Assembly (NCBI GenBank): GCA_038503035.1
Contig: JAVSML010024257.1
Span: 496,001 to 560,000 of the forward strand
Direction: 5' to 3'
DNA length: 64,000 nt
Source: Crocodylus rhombifer
Lineage: Eukaryota > Chordata > Crocodylia > Crocodylidae
Under the pieces are notes generated by a model that searched no databases, was not told where the DNA came from, and was given only the letters and a program-made list of their open reading frames with translations. Shown here one piece after another: positions 21,811 through 33,823 of the stretch. Both the position numbers and the translations under genes were made by a program. Position 1 is the stretch's first letter. Each line of letters begins with the position of its first letter.

Positions 21811-24774
21811 TTTTGGTTTTGTTTTGTTTTTCAATTTTAGTGACCAAACAAAATTTCACATTGCTTTAGACAACCCAAATTAAGTATTTTCTTTATAGAA
21901 CATTTAAAATGTTTAGAATTTAAGTTGATCTCAACATGAAGACCTGAAGACATGATAAGGGAAAACATTTTTGTTTTGAGGGTTTCTGAGCATGATGTTT
22001 TGACATCTGAACTTGTCCCCCTTCTTTTGGCCAACAATTGAAAAAGCTGTACCCAACCTGCCACTCTTACTTCCATGTTATTGAACAATGTAAGCATATA
22101 TTTGCCATACTAACCTCAAGGCCCACTTTTAGTTTGTGGCATGTCCCAGCAGTCTTGGCATAGACATTCTTGACCATGGCCTATCTTGTCAACCACTCTT
22201 TTTACATGTGGCAAACCCAGAAATGTGGTGATGATGCTGCTGGATGGGGATGACACTTTGCTTGGGAAACTCTTGTATCCACACTGCTTGTGAGTGGCTA
22301 CAGGAAAGCTTGGTTGCAATATTTCTGAATTTGGCATGTGTGGGTGAGAGGATAGGGTACACTGAAGAGGCCTGCTCTCCATGTATTACCTTCACTTGTG
22401 TATGTAGTATATGCAGACTGTCACACCCAAACCACAGGAGTCCTGTGCAGGTACCACAATGAGACTCCCTTATAATATGATTTGCGCAGTACTGTTACAG
22501 TATGGATTTAGTGCCTATTAGGGATATGATAGGTATTTACTTGACAACCTTGCTGCTCTACTGCTACAGCATGAATTAATCAGGAGGCAGAGAGATAGGG
22601 GAAAACCTCAATCCCCAACCTTCATCCTGCCCTGGATATCTCTGCTGCAAACTTTTTCTACCTCTCCCTTGATCTGCTTCTCATCTCAAAGTCAAATAAT
22701 TAGCATGATTCTCATGCAATAGCATGAGCTCAGCAGTGGCAATGGTACAGCTGTGCATAGCTTCCACACAGGTGTTTCAGATGGCATTTTGTAACTTCTC
22801 AGCAAATAGCTCTTTAACACAGTATAGGAGGAATGTTCAGCTGTCAGCCTTGTAACCTTAGTGTAGCATATCTTCATTGATTCATGTCATCTTAGTGCAG
22901 AAAGGATATTTTATAAGCTATGTGTAAGTTAACTAGGTGTTTTCTTAAGAGTAATTAATTCATCCTTATACTAGCTGAACTTTAAGTGTAGAAAGATGTT
23001 AAAAACAATCCAACTCAGCATCTACTGGTATATAGCATAGCCAGAAAAAACCCCAGTTAATGTCATAAGTGAAGATATTTAGTTAGGCAGCAAGCAGTTG
23101 GAAATCATAGCATTTGCTCTCTTAGTCTTCAGGAAAACTAATTTTAATGGACAAAGATAAAATGTAGGCATTTTAAAATGCTGGGGCAAATGTCAACCAG
23201 GCTGCCCATTCCCTGTATGTACCTAGGCAGAAGGCTACTGATTGCACTTGAAAATTGGGAAGAGGGAAGCTTAGCTGCCTGCATTGCTCCATACCCTGTA
23301 AGGCAAGGATGTGGCCACAGCTAACTATTGATGCTGCATGTATTAGCAGTAGTTAATGCTCTCCCTTCCCTCCTCCTATCACCTTAAGGGTATGTCATTA
23401 TTTGTGTTTGTCTGCTATTGGGACTCAAAACATTCTCCATATCAGAGGTGTGAAGCTGTTGAATGGTTTCCTGAAGGTAGTCAGGGCACAGAACCTGAAT
23501 TACTTTGAACTGAAGCTCAGCAACAAGAGAATATAAGAGGAGAAGGGCACCTTTGGAGTAATCATCAGTGCCTGTAATATGTAGACTGAAATATTTGGTA
23601 TCCCCATGAAAAGAAGAAAATATTTGGTATCCCCCTTCTGGTAACCCAATGTTTCAGGGTTTCAGCCACCTGTCTGGATGGGCTAAAAATGTGTTTTTCC
23701 TCCATGAATACTGCATATGTCTTCTGTGTCTGTCTTCCTCTGCCACTGGCTTTGGGTTTGCTCAAGTTGCACCTGTGCTTCTTCAGGTACTTAGAAATAT
23801 GTCAGGGGCCTGGTTAGTGAGTCCTGCTCATGTGTCCAGGCTCAAATTTGCCAGTGGATTTAGGGTCAGAACGGAGCTTTTTTCCCAAGTCTCACTGGCA
23901 AGGACCATCAAGTTTTTGCCTTCCTTTACAGCACGAAGTGTGGTTTATCTTCTAGGTTAATATAGGCTCAAATGATCCTAACAAGTTCCTTGCCATTGCA
24001 GGGGCAAAATATTTGGCAGTATTCTGGTTTCCCCTCTTCTTTGCCTTGGAGATGCTCTCACCCTCTCATGCTAAATGCATAGTGTGCTAAAGAGATCAGC
24101 ATGGACAATTTTGTGGGCCCTTTGGAGAAGCAGTTGCCTACAACTTGATGGTGTAAAAGACCGCTTCCAATCCTAGGTTCCTTTACCTAAGTAACCAAGT
24201 TCTCCTTGGGACATAAACCATGCTCCCCTGTACTCAGGGAGTCAAAGGTCATTATTTTGACTGATCTCCACAGAGATAAATTAAGGGATGGAGGAGAGTA
24301 TGAAGGTTCCTCTATTCTCTCTTTTCCATAATAGGTTAAACCAAAATATAGCTCTTGAGTAAAGGCCTTAGTTTGTTGGAAGGAACAAATAAGGAATTCA
24401 GTGTAGACTAACTGGAGTCCAATGGAACATGACAGCTGCAGCCATCTCATATTGATTTGACTTTAATAGGGGCATCTGTACAAGTGCTGGTAATTGTCTC
24501 AAGACCAAACTATCCATAAAGAGTCACTTGACATCGGCAGTAGCAAAAACGTCAAAGCCTGGAGAGACACTGATTTATTGTGTGTTCAACTTTCATGCCA
24601 CTAAAGTGACCAAAGAGCCTTTGATTTTATAGTAACAACTTAAGACGTGCTAAGAGAATGTTATAGAGTACTTTGAGCCAAGCTTTGAAGGAAAACAGGA
24701 GACAGTCCCACAACTTTTTGCACTACTGCTACCAATGCCAGAAGCAGTGCTATGGACCAACTGCAGATGCTTTA
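21811..24774. other. Non-coding unique-looking DNA
   Basis: About 3 kb in which I recognise no exon, RNA gene or element. Frames of 60-103 codons occur (for example 23649-23960 on +), without domains. Confidence 0.35.
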
Positions 24775-25330
24775 TCTATTTATTAGATTTACATGACAGC
24801 CTTTCCAAAAAAAAGCTAATGACAGCTTATTGTAAAAAATCCCCCCAAATTATAACATATAAATTTATATCTATAAATCTTTAAATCAGACAATACCCCA
24901 ACTTAAACTTGTTTGCTAAACACTGACCCAAATAAACAGGTCTTGTAACACTAGTAAGAGGGAGTTCCAGAGCAAAGGCACTGCTACAGAAAATTACATA
25001 CCATATGTTTTTGCCAAGCTGACTTGGTGCACAGATGGTACTTTCAGGAGGTTGCTCTTAGCTAATCTTAGGGATTAGGGAGGACATAAGGAAGAAGGCA
25101 GTGGTTTAGATACACAGGGGACAGATCATTTAGAGCTTTAAAGGTCAAAACCAGCCCCTTGAACTGTACCAAAAAAGCTATTGGGAATCAGCACAGACTC
25201 TGCAGCATTAAAATAACATGCTTCTAGCAACCCAGTAAGGTGGGCCACTACATTCTTCACCAGCTGCAGTTTCTGAATGGTTTTCAAGGGCAGCCCCACA
25301 TAGAGCACACTGCAGTAAAAAGGTGGTGGT
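24775..25330. repeat. Ancient amniote interspersed repeat, class unresolved
   Basis: Phrases such as 'gggagttccagagcaaagg', 'tttagagctttaaaggtc', 'aaaaccagccccttgaact', 'caccagctgcagtttctga' and 'gggcagccccacatagag' match a repeat I know as widespread in reptiles, usually read as the antisense of a LINE. The preceding AT-rich part (24835-24930) belongs to the same element type. No intact frame remains. Confidence 0.55.
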
Positions 25331-25373
25331 GATATGCATGTTCAGCCTCATACCCACCTTCTATAAAATAACC

Positions 25374-25480
25374 TACTGGTTAAAGCATTTGCCTGGAAAA
25401 GCTCAAGGCTCAAGCTCAATTCCAGCTTCATCCTGAGGGGGTTTAATCCACATTTTCTTACTCCTAGAAATACCTTCAAA
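25374..25480 (+). repeat. tRNA-like SINE fragment
   Basis: A box-A-like 'tggttaaagca' (25377) and, about 37 nt later, a box-B-like 'agctcaattcc' are spaced as in a tRNA-derived pol III promoter. Box B matches the canonical GGTTCGANTCC at about 8 of 11 positions. No acceptor stem can be closed, so this is not a tRNA gene. Confidence 0.45.
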
Positions 25481-25828
25481 GTGAGCATAAAGAAGTGTGG
25501 CACTGACATCATGAATTGGGAAAAATTAGCCCAGGACAGGGCTCCATGGTGATACCTTGTGAGAGAAGGCACATCTTACTGTGAGGAAAGCTGTCTTGCC
25601 CTAGAGGCATAAAACAACAGAAATGGAAGGAAAAGAAACAAAACTGAGAAATCTGTGATCCAATGCTCCCTTTAACCACCACCTGTAGCATCTGTCAGAA
25701 AGCCTGTGGCTCTAGGATTGACCTTCTTAGCCATTAATGGACTCATTTACTACCCTGCTTGACCTGTGGGAGTGATCATCCTCGACTGTGAGAGATTGCC
25801 AGTGATGATTCCTAGGAGTACAGCCTAG

Positions 25829-26228
25829 CAAAGGGGTGGGCAAAATGGTGGATCCAGCCAGTGGTTGTACTCCATTTCCCATCAGCTCCTGCCCACATGG
25901 CTGGGGCAGGTTTGCATGGAGGCCCCAGCAGTAGCCACACTGTGATAGCATGGGGCTGGTGTTTCCATGGAGACTGATCCCAGCAGTGCTGGCAGGGTAT
26001 GCAGCAGGGCAAGGGAGTTGCTCCAGGGCCAGGCTGGGATCTTGCAGTGGTGACAGTGTGGTCAGGAGCTGGGGCAGAGCCATGATCTGCAGCCTGCATG
26101 CTCCAGGCAGGAGCACACAGGCAGCAGATTGCAGCTCTGCCTCAGCTCCAGACCATGTTGTCACCGCTGCAAGATCCAGCATGCAGTGCCGTGACACAGT
26201 CATGATCTGCTGTCTGCGCACCCCTGCC
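25829..26228. mobile_element. hAT-like element remnant
   Basis: The left end 'aaaggggtgggcaaaatgg' followed by 'tggatccagcc' matches the CAGGGGTGGGCAAA-type terminus of hAT/Charlie-like elements. A right end is possible at 'gcgcacccctgcc' (26217-26229), but no target duplication is visible. The interior is GC-rich, with 'catgatctgc' blocks repeated at 26082 and 26203. Confidence 0.45.
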
Positions 26229-26702
26229 TGGAGTATATAGTACCTTAACCTTGGTGAGACTTCTAGACACTGCTATAATATAAACAAGCCACCAAAACTG
26301 TCCTTTAACTCTTAGATCCCCCAATAATTCCTTTTGCTCAATTACTTGGGACCCTTTTATTTTTAGCTTGGGTGTTAGAAAGGTTAAAAAATCATAAATA
26401 TTAGAATGGTGAAATTAATGACTTTAGCCAGGTCACTGAGAGTTAACAACTGACTGTACTGTTGAGCCTCAGTGCAAATTCAGGTTTTTCAGGTACAGTT
26501 CTACCATTCAAATTGACAGTGTATGAATAATGCCATGGGGTGAGGTCCCTGTGTATAAGTTTTAAATCCTGAAACACCATCTAGTCTATTCAGTATGTCT
26601 CTCTACTTTTTGTAGTAAATTGAGAACATTTAAAAGTAAAAATATATTCTTCCCTCCCCAAATCCAGTGCCCAAACACACTTTTGAGCACAAATGAAGAA
26701 GT
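26229..26702. other. Short non-coding segment before CR1-D
   Basis: AT-rich; nothing recognised. Confidence 0.35.
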
Positions 26703-27973
26703 CAGTCTTTAGCCTGACTTCTATCCTGGGGAAGATCTTAGAAAAGTTTATTAAGGAGGCCATCCTTGAGGGACTGGCCCAGGCTAACATCCTAAGGGAC
26801 AGCCAGCATGGGTTTGTTGCGGGTAGGTCTTGTTTGACCAATCTCATTTCCTTCTATGACCAGGTGACCTATCACCTGGATGAGGGAGAAGAGATTGATG
26901 TCATATATCTTGACTTCAAAAAAGCTTTTGATCTGGTATCCCATGATCACCTCTTGGCCAAACTGCCCAGTTGTGGCCTTGGCTCCACCACGATCCACTG
27001 GCTGGGAAATTGGCTTCGTGGTCGGACCCAGAGGGTTGTGATTGATGGCAGTCACTCATCGTGGTGCCCTGTGACCAGTGGGGTCCCTCAAGGCTCTGTC
27101 CTGGGACCCATACTTTTCAACATCTTCATTAACGATGTGGACATTGGAGTCAGGAGTGGACTGGCCAAGTTCGCCGATGACACCAAACTTTGGGGCAAAG
27201 CATCCATGCCAGAAGATAGGCGGGTGATCCAGGCTGACCTGGACAAGCTCAGCAAATGGGCAGACGAGAACCTGATGGTGTTTAACACCGAAAAATGCAA
27301 GGTTCTCCACCTTGGGAGGAAAAACCTGCAGCACCCTTATAGGCTCGGCAGTGCTACGTTGGTTAGCACTACAGAAGAAAAAGACTTGGGGGTCATCATT
27401 GACCACAAGATGAACATGAGCCTCCAATGCGATGCTGCGGCTAGTAAAGCGACCAAAATGCTGGCGTGCATCCATAGATGCTTCTCGAGCAAATCCCGGG
27501 ACGTCATTCTCCCCTTGTACTCGGCCTTGGTGAGGCCGCAGCTGGAGTACTGCGTCCAGTTTTGGGCTCCACAATTCAAAAAGGATGTGGAGAAGCTTGA
27601 GAGAGTCCAGAGGAGAGCCACACGCATGATCAGAGGTCAGGAAAACAGATCTTACGATGACAGGCTGAGAGCCATGGGACTCTTTAGCCTGGAAAAGCGC
27701 AGGCTCAGGGGTGATCTGATGGCCACCTACAAGTTTATCAGGGGTGACCACCAGGATCTGGGGGAACATCTGTTCACCAGAGCGCCCCATGGGATGACGA
27801 GGTCGAACGGTCACAAACTCCTGCAAGACCGTTTCAGGCTGGACATAAGGAAGAATTTCTTTACTGTCCGAGCCCCCAAGGTCTGGAACAGTCTGCCAGC
27901 GGAGGTGGTTCAAGCGCCTACATTGAACACCTTCAAGAGTAAATTGGATGCTTATCTTGCTGGGATCCTATGA
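26693..27973 (+). CDS. CR1 reverse transcriptase, N-terminally truncated but uninterrupted
   Basis: This is a 426-codon frame, the longest clear coding frame in the window. RT blocks in order are QHGFVAGRSCLTN (38-50), VIYLDFKKAFD (70-80, first catalytic Asp at 74), [17 protein letters not shown] (129-145) and FADD (160-163, bases 27170-27181). These are followed by ADENLMVFNTEKCKVLHLGRK, the RPQLEYC block and the C-terminal RVQRRATRMIRG region. All expected catalytic residues are present. The methionine at 26693 is accidental: it lies just outside the CR1 homology, three codons after a TGA in flanking DNA. The endonuclease and the first RT segment are absent, so the copy is not autonomous. 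Whether it is expressed cannot be told from sequence. Confidence 0.9.
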   Translation: MKKSVFSLTSILGKILEKFIKEAILEGLAQANILRDSQHGFVAGRSCLTNLISFYDQVTYHLDEGEEIDVIYLDFKKAFDLVSHDHLLAKLPSCGLGSTTIHWLGNWLRGRTQRVVIDGSHSSWCPVTSGVPQGSVLGPILFNIFINDVDIGVRSGLAKFADDTKLWGKASMPEDRRVIQADLDKLSKWADENLMVFNTEKCKVLHLGRKNLQHPYRLGSATLVSTTEEKDLGVIIDHKMNMSLQCDAAASKATKMLACIHRCFSSKSRDVILPLYSALVRPQLEYCVQFWAPQFKKDVEKLERVQRRATRMIRGQENRSYDDRLRAMGLFSLEKRRLRGDLMATYKFIRGDHQDLGEHLFTRAPHGMTRSNGHKLLQDRFRLDIRKNFFTVRAPKVWNSLPAEVVQAPTLNTFKSKLDAYLAGIL

Positions 27974-28070
27974 CCCCAGCTGACTTCCTGCCCTTTGGGC
28001 AGGGGGCTGGACTTGATGATCTCCCGAGGTCCCTTCCAGCCCTAATGTCTATGAAATCTATGAAATCTAT
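26703..28070 (+). mobile_element. CR1 LINE copy D, intact RT frame
   Basis: This copy is 5' truncated within the RT N-terminus (homology starts near SLTSILGK) and complete to the 3' end. The 3' UTR is only about 100 bp and ends in a run of 'atgaaatct' repeats (about 28047-28070) after 'ggtcccttccagccctaatg'. It is the least decayed copy in the window. Copies C and F have the same 3' end type. Confidence 0.95.
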
Positions 28071-29504
28071 GCTGTCACTGGCAATGGACTTTCTGCAAAC
28101 CAAATTAATTTTCATTCAGTCCTGTCCAAAAAGACCAGCATATATCTTGGAAGAGTAAGGAGCTCTTTCATGTATAGTTTGAATTTTTCTGGGACAGTGA
28201 GACTCCCTGGAAACTGTTGATACTCTCTTTAAAGAAGTGAATCAGAGGTTGTTCTTTACAGTGACCTGAAGTTATATACAGTTGCATTGCAATTACAATG
28301 CAATTGATGAGTCACCATTTTTACAATCTAAAATATCCGCCTGTGTAATGATATTGACCAGTTTGTGTATCTGGACCAACACATCCTGCCAACATGTTGT
28401 TGGCTAAACAATTCATTGCTGTAAATTTATGGCAATAGTGCTTGCTTCATAGGAAATCTTTTTAGCGTTACTACAGCTTATAATCATACCACAATGCAAT
28501 TCAGCAGTTTCAACAGCTACTTTTGTTTTCTTAAGAATGGGAGGGCTTTTTGTTTCTGACCAAAATGAAATAATCGTTTACATTAAAAAATTCTCTGCTT
28601 TTTGCCTTTGACTAATGGTGGTAAATTACTCTTTAATTTTGCCTTTGCCCTTAATGTGAGTAGGATTTACCCTAGCACCTTCTAGAAACACAGATTCCAA
28701 CCAGTCTAAACACAACATGTTTCTGCTTGGTTCTCTATCTGGGCCCCTGTCACTGGGATCCATGCACACACTAGAGATTAACTACAGATACTCCCGAGTG
28801 TGTGCCTTGGCAAACCCAAGAGCAAAGGAAACTATCAAACATTCACAGGAATTGTTGACAATTTCCAGTCACCACTAATTGCTCAGGGCTTACTTGGACT
28901 TCAGCCACATCTATACCTTTGTGTCCTTAATCACTAGGCACCCTTTGGATAATATGTCACACCTGGGACAGAAGATAATTTATCACTTGCAGATGGATTA
29001 GCATCGCAGCTCACTTAGATAAATTTTACTTTAGCCTTGGTCTCAGGGGCCCTTCATTTATAGTGCAGTTATATCCATTAAAATTATAACTTCCAAAATT
29101 CTGTTGTATTTTATGGCTTCCATGAGATATTTATGACCCTCACTGCTTAAGTAGACATTTCTAGAGATTTACTGCAGAAATAATTCAGGCAAATAGCTCA
29201 GCAGAGGTACTGCCAATAACTCATAGTTTAGGCTTGGTGTTGTTAAAAAATAAAGAAAGGGGTGAAAGAGAAAGAAAGAAACACAAAAGGCCCATTGCAG
29301 ATTTAAGTGATGATTCCTAGTTTACAATACTGAAATTTCATTATAAAATATGCTTAGCTCCTAATTCTAATTTAAAAGAAATCTACACCCAAACATTGAT
29401 AAGTTTTTAAGTAGTCAAGAAGATGGCTATGCTATTTGACTTTCTCTTTCTTTCTCTCTTATAATGTGTAAGAAATAAAGGCAGAAGCCAAATGAAGAGT
29501 CAGA
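28071..29504. other. AT-rich unique-looking DNA
   Basis: No exon or repeat is recognised. A purine stretch near 29250-29285 is simple sequence. Confidence 0.35.
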
Positions 29505-29725
29505 GTAGTCAAAGATGGAAGAGCTCAGTTAGATCATCTAGCTCATCTCCCTGCCAAGACAATATTGTTCCACAGCTTTGACCAATCTTACTTTAAGTTT
29601 CCCACATAATGAGGTTTCTATCATTTCTCATAGAAAACCACTATATAGCCCAAATGAAAATTTCATTTTCTTAATTTTGTTTCATTCCTCTAGCCTCTGC
29701 CACACTGTCTCTATTTCAAAATTTA
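29505..29725 (-). mobile_element. Old CR1 3'-end fragment
   Basis: 'tcagttagatcatctagctc' followed by 'atctccctgcca' and later 'ctttgaccaatcttactttaa' resembles the antisense of an old CR1 3' end ('gatcatctagtcc.tcccctgcc'). It is highly diverged; the precise limits are uncertain. Confidence 0.5.
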
Positions 29726-31131
29726 TGAAGAGCAAATAATAATACTATATATCACTTACAGTAATTATTCCCTTCAGTTATGCTTTTTTGTCCAAAATAA
29801 AGTATTTAAGTCTGGGTGTAAGGCAGTAATACATTGCATCTCAGTAACTGAGTTGGGGTTAGATGTATGCTGATGGGACTGGGTAATATTAAAAGTACCA
29901 ATCAAATATGATGAGTGTGGTAAGGCCTGGGAATCTCTGTGTAGGCCCTGGAATCTCTCTCATATTTAAGTAAAATATACAAAACTATTTCCATTTAAGA
30001 ACAACATTCAAAGCTAATTTGTGGCATCACTGAAGTTGGACTCTCCGTCTTTAAGCTCTGGACACACATCATTTCATCCCTACCTGGTTTGCTGTGTGTT
30101 AAGACAAGTTTATTCCTGAGATTCCAGTAGGATTTGTGAATTTTTTGGAATAAAAGCCCTTTCATAGGCCCTTATAAGCTTGGGAACTATAGGAGGTGTT
30201 CTTTTTCTATCTGCTCGGCCTTCTCCTAATTAGCCTAATTCTATAGATAGCCAGGGGCTCCAGAAGACACAACTCAGTCTGCAGTTTGACAGAGCTAGTG
30301 GAAGCTTAAAATGCTGCAACAGGGAAGTTGATCTTTGTTTGGTCCTTTAAGGCCTGGAGCTTTCATGCTACAAAGAATCTGGGGATTAGTAAAGCAACCT
30401 CCATGGTCTACCATGTGTCTCTGGGTGAGGGGACCTATTCTGTAAGGCAATGTCATGATGTTTGGAGCCTTTTCTTTCACTTTGGGATGTCTTTTACAGA
30501 ATTTGACCTCAGAAAGCATTGTTGCTCAGGTGCTAGTTTATACTTGGGGTTGGTTATACCTCTACTCTGTCCCATCCCCCCCACCCCCTCCTGCCCATGA
30601 AGACTGGTTCCTTCTTAGGTCACCTGTCCTCCCAGCCAGCTAGAGGGAGCATGATACAAAACTGTCCAGCTGCCTGCCTAGGAACTCAGTCCAGCTTTTT
30701 TAAAGAACTGAAGCACCTAATGATACAGGTAGGTAGCAAGTGCCTAACTCCCAGAGATTTCAATTGAAATTAGGGCCCAGATTTGTAAGGCTATTTAAAC
30801 ACACAACTCCATCATGTTTGAACTAGTTTCAACTAGTTTTAAGCATACTTTGGTTGGCTTAAAGTTACATGACACTAGGGCACATTTATCGCTGATCCAT
30901 GTTACCCAGCTTGTGTTCCATGAATGTGTGCCTACTTCCCATAGATGAACTGCCCACACTTCAGTCCTCCAGAATCCCAGGATGCAGTGTCCATCCCTCA
31001 CCCTCCTGTTCCGTGTGGACACACTTTCCACCCCCTGAACTCTACAGCCCACTGGCTGATCCTAGCACTAAGCCAATGCCCCTCCCGACCCCCGGGAGCG
31101 TGACTTTCCCACCCCCAGGGGTGCAACCCTG
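29726..31131. other. Non-coding DNA with one MITE-like palindrome
   Basis: At 30728-30796, 'caagtgcctaactcccagag', 'atttcaattgaaatt' and 'gggcccagatttgtaagg' match the archosaur palindromic element type with 'cctaactcccattgatttcaatggg'. There is a C-rich run near 30578-30592. No gene is recognised. Confidence 0.4.
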
Positions 31132-31820
31132 TGCAAACAACCTGCAGAGTACATGCCAGCTAGCCAGGTCACAGGGCATGGACAGGTGCAGAATTGGGGT
31201 TGGGAGACTGGAGGGGAGCAAGGTAGGGGGGTGGAATGGGTCCCCATGAACTGGGGCTTCCTTCCCAGGGTAGGGCAATAGTTACCCAAAAGCACTTTCC
31301 CTCATGGCTTTCACCTTCCAGCCACTGTGGGAAGCATGACCAGCACTTCCCTCCCCCGCCCTGCACACCTATCCAAAACATGAGACTGTCTTTAATTTAC
31401 TTCCTCTTTTTTATTTATTTATTTATTTTTTACTTATTTTATTCTTCAGTGGCTGGCTGACTTCATTTCACCACTCTTCTCCCACCCCCATTTCCTTTCC
31501 ACCTCCATTGCATTACTCACCAATCACTCACCCCATTAGCTTTCTGCCTCCCAGATTCATGTCCCCCGCCAAATCCATCTCTCACACATCCCCACCTAGA
31601 GAGATAAAAGCCTGTCCTGGCTTCCCACCTTCTAGCAGCAACTCTCAGCTGTAGCTTCTAGTCAGTCCCCTGCTTGCCAGCCCTCTAGTGGCAAGTTGCA
31701 GCTGTGCAGGTGGGGGGCCGAGAAGCTTTTTAGCCTTAAGGTGTGACTGATCCAAACTCAAGCTAGCACTAACACGGATCAACATTTAAGCAGTTCAAAG
31801 TGCTATGTGTAGCAAGGACC
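31132..31820 (+). repeat. Dispersed repeat R1, copy 2
   Basis: Same element as 1299-2387, same orientation, without the GC-rich VNTR. Shared blocks are 'gcaaacaacctg' at the start, 'atgagactgtct' and the T/A-rich tract in the middle, and 'atcaacatttaagcag' near the end. The (TTTA)n tract at about 31409-31440 replaces a T-rich tract in copy 1, as expected of independent decay. No open frame. Confidence 0.7.
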
Positions 31821-32513
31821 TGAGCTGCCTATACCTGAGCCATGTCCCACAAATGCTCGTTTACACCCCTGCATAAATTCTGGTATTTCCCAGTGCATGC
31901 CTAATAGTTAAAGGACTTTCCACATCCAAAGGTCTGAATCTAGGAATGCTTCTGTCTTGACAGCAGCATTAGTGAAGTGTGATCTGAGAAATACAGTCAA
32001 GAATATCCTTTAGGAGACTTCATTGTCGATGCTAGAATCTCTTGTTGTATTAATTGGGAAATGTTTTATAGCAGAAATTGTGGTGGAGTTCTTAAGCAAT
32101 CTTGCTATGACTTCACTCTGGACTTAAGCTGAAGCCCATGCTCAGTCAACCCAGTGATAAATGGCTATCTGCTTGCTCACGCCAGGGAATCAGGCAGCTG
32201 GTTTCAATTCGGAGCCATAATTAGAGAAGCTGGCATGCCTGAGCTACACTAGACCAATACACTGTGCAGGCCCAAACAGGCTTAACTGACTGATCTTTTA
32301 TAGCAATTAAGGAACTTCAGGTGAAACCTAGGTTTTGAACTGATACTTAAGATGTTATTTTAACTGTAGCCTCCAGTAGGTCACATTTCTTATTGATGTT
32401 TTCTTATACCTTTGTTGACTCTTCCACAAACAGGTATAATGTCCAACAATACATGCTGTCATTTATCTGTGATAACGTCTAGTGACCAGTTGCTCTTAAA
32501 AGTAGGAATGAAG
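31821..32513. other. Non-coding DNA
   Basis: Nothing recognised. Confidence 0.35.
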
Positions 32514-32774
32514 TGTGGTTGTCCAACTTCATTGCATCTGGAGGCTACATATAGCACTAGATACACACTGCTGGGGTGGGAACCCGAGGCTTCCACCCCC
32601 TTCCTCCCACACTGTGAGGACGACTCCAGCAGCAAGTGGCACCCCCCTACTGTTGCATGGCTCCAGCAGCAGTGTGTGGAACCTCAGGCTTTCCCCTGCT
32701 GCATGGCAGAGGTAGCGGTGGCTGCTGGGCCAATGGGCCACATGTGCTTTATGGTCACCAGTTAGACAGCCCTG
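32514..32774. mobile_element. hAT-like element, about 260 bp
   Basis: The left end 'tgtggttgtccaact' and the right end 'agttagacagccctg' are imperfect inverted repeats of the CAGGGCTGTCCAAC type known from Charlie-like hAT elements. The flanking octamers do not match, so insertion limits are unproven. Short open frames inside it are composition effects. Confidence 0.5.
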
Positions 32775-33049
32775 TCTTAAAGACAAGGGATGCATTATTG
32801 AGATTTAATTTGTCAATGAAGCCATTTATTTGCTGAATTTGGGTACAAAAGCCCATAAGACAAATCCTGCTGGCCATATTCAGTCAAAATACCATTTATC
32901 TGAATTTTAGATCTGTTCTTATACCTGATATACTATCCTTAACCTCCAAGACACTGAGCATCTCCTGGAAAAGAATGAATGTTCTATTGATCTGAAGGAA
33001 AACAAAATTCAAAATTCTTCTCTGGACTGGATCCCATATACCTATTCTG

Positions 33050-33290
33050 ATAATTTCATATTAAAGAAATTAAACAATTTCTTGAAAACACACAACCAGA
33101 TATAGGCAGACCAGGCTCTTTGGGTAGATATGGTATCTTTTATTAAACCAACTAAATGGCTGGAAAAATTGTTCTTTGCAAGCTTTTGGGCACAAACACC
33201 CTTCTTCAGGAACAGGGAGAGTCTGCTGGTAAATTGTGTGCTCTCCTGGGTAGAATAGAAGACAATATGCAAAATGCAAATGTGTGGCAG
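33050..33290 (-). mobile_element. Penelope-like or SINE-like repeat with hammerhead-like motif
   Basis: On the minus strand it reads 'ctgttcctgaagaagggtg' ... 'gtgcccaaaagcttgcaaag' ... 'ttggtttaataaaagatacc' ... 'ctacccaaagagcctggtct'. This matches a repeat type I know from turtles and crocodilians. The 'ctgaagaa'-(GGG...CCC stem)-'aaaag' arrangement looks like a decayed hammerhead core, a hallmark reported for Penelope-like retroelements. A related fragment is at 40121-40225. The classification is inference. Confidence 0.5.
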
Positions 33291-33823
33291 TGAGGATGAG
33301 AGGGATGAGAAACAGTAGGTGTGAGGTGGGGGGGCAGGAGGGAAGGGGGAATCTTGAACTGGTGATAGAAGAATGTAGCTGGTAAAATGCAGACGGGTTA
33401 CCTGGGCTTATCAGAAGGCAGATGGGTTATAATATACCATAAATTCATTGTCTATATTTAATCCATGATTTTTTTATGCAGTGGATTTATGAAGTAAAAT
33501 TCATAGGCTCATCTACGAAAGGTGTTTTGTAAATTACCTTTGAGGATTAGAACTGAGAGATTGGAAAAAGAGTGGTTGTCTTGTGAAAAGTGTGCACCCA
33601 CAGGTAATTGGATACAAAAAAAAATCATGGACTAAATATACAATGAGTATTTTAAAAACAGCCCTAATTCAAACTATAATTTAAAGCAAGTACAACAAAT
33701 ATAGTTAGTAAGAGGTTGTTACTGATGGAAGTGGTTTTGTGCTCTTTGGGCACTTGTATATATGACAGGGGTTTAATCACCTAAATTGAAATGATGGGTT
33801 TTTAACTGTGATACTTAAAAACC
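33291..33823. other. Non-coding AT-rich segment
   Basis: Nothing recognised except a G-rich run at about 33326-33352. Confidence 0.35.

Noticed and set aside
25374..25423. Possible tRNA gene
   Set aside because: Box A and box B are recognisable, but no acceptor or anticodon stem closes; a SINE relic fits better.
25727..26221. 164-codon minus-strand frame
   Set aside because: Overlaps the hAT-like remnant and has internal repeats; no domain.
27056..27913. 285-codon minus-strand frame
   Set aside because: Antisense of the intact CR1-D reverse transcriptase; a shadow frame.
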